The position numbers and the translations under genes were made by a program. The notes beneath the pieces were generated by a model. That model saw nothing but the letters and a program-made list of their open reading frames with translations. It ran no database searches and was not told where the DNA came from. Shown here piece after piece: positions 63,736 to 64,000 of a DNA stretch of 64,000 bases. The stretch is from Phoebastria nigripes (Eukaryota; Chordata; Aves; Procellariiformes; Diomedeidae), in the NCBI GenBank assembly GCA_035582835.1, contig JAYKAV010000012.1:2011877-2075876 (forward strand), given 5' to 3'. Each line of letters starts with the position of its first letter. Positions within the stretch are counted from its first letter, which is position 1.

Positions 63736-64000
63736 GTATCTCCATTTCAGATATGAAAATCGTGGCAGATAAAGAGGTTGAATGGTTTTCAAAGGGTTTG
63801 AAGGTATGTTTTATGTTGAAAGCAACAAAAAAAGGAAAAGCTCCAATTTTTTTTCCTCCAAGTTCCATTCCGATCTGCCAGGTCACAGGTTTACTCAGGC
63901 CCATCATTCATCGGGCATTCAGTTTGTATACACGTTAGTAACCAGATAACACTTTTCAACTGTTCGTCAGCCCGTGTTATCCTATGCACCCATCACCAAA
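63736..64000. other. Right edge, nothing recognised
   Basis: About 265 bases of ordinary AT-rich DNA with no frame, repeat or RNA gene that I can support. Confidence 0.5.

Noticed and set aside
63521..63938. Long frames on both strands at the right end
   Set aside because: They cross a 12-base gap and an A/C simple repeat.

Overview
This window looks like vertebrate, most likely avian, non-coding DNA. It is AT-rich, has no operon-like or dense coding structure, and no open frame that I can recognise as an intact protein. The recognisable repeats are mostly decayed CR1-type LINE fragments plus a few MIR-like SINE relics, which fits a bird and could also fit a crocodilian or turtle. There is no Alu, B1/B2 or young L1. 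Many isolated N calls, one 590-base gap (27783-28372) and one 12-base gap (63638-63649) point to a draft assembly.

Layout: 1-9277 is unique AT-rich DNA broken by short GC-rich patches at about 3.5-3.9 kb and a CpG-dense patch at 5.06-5.25 kb. An old CR1 copy, about 1 kb and pointing to the minus strand, lies at about 9.28-10.26 kb. Minus-strand reading frames that succeed one another at 13.85-14.26 kb look like decayed coding sequence of unknown origin. A MIR-like relic is at 21.78-21.85 kb, a 14-bp perfect hairpin at 23.95 kb, a GC-rich patch at 25.48-25.91 kb, and the main gap at 27.8-28.4 kb. Several old repeats cluster at 31.4-32.6 kb. A G18 run beside a TATA-like motif is at 33.2 kb. Two T29 tracts lie at 37.6 and 47.4 kb; the second has a polyadenylation signal on the minus strand in the right place for a retroposed copy. 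A palindromic-type old repeat is at 51.5 kb, another MIR-like relic at 56.0 kb, a short but strong CpG island at 57.4-57.56 kb, and a CR1 3' fragment at 59.68-59.87 kb. The right end is a second gap followed by A/C-rich simple sequence.

No genes can be shown to work together here. The window is best read as a gene desert or the inside of a very large intron, with old repeats, simple repeats, a few CpG-rich patches that could be unannotated promoters, and one possible pseudogene. Repeat names come from remembered similarity to family consensus sequences, not from a search. I found no RNA gene, CRISPR array or intact mobile element, and nothing that supports a new biological system.
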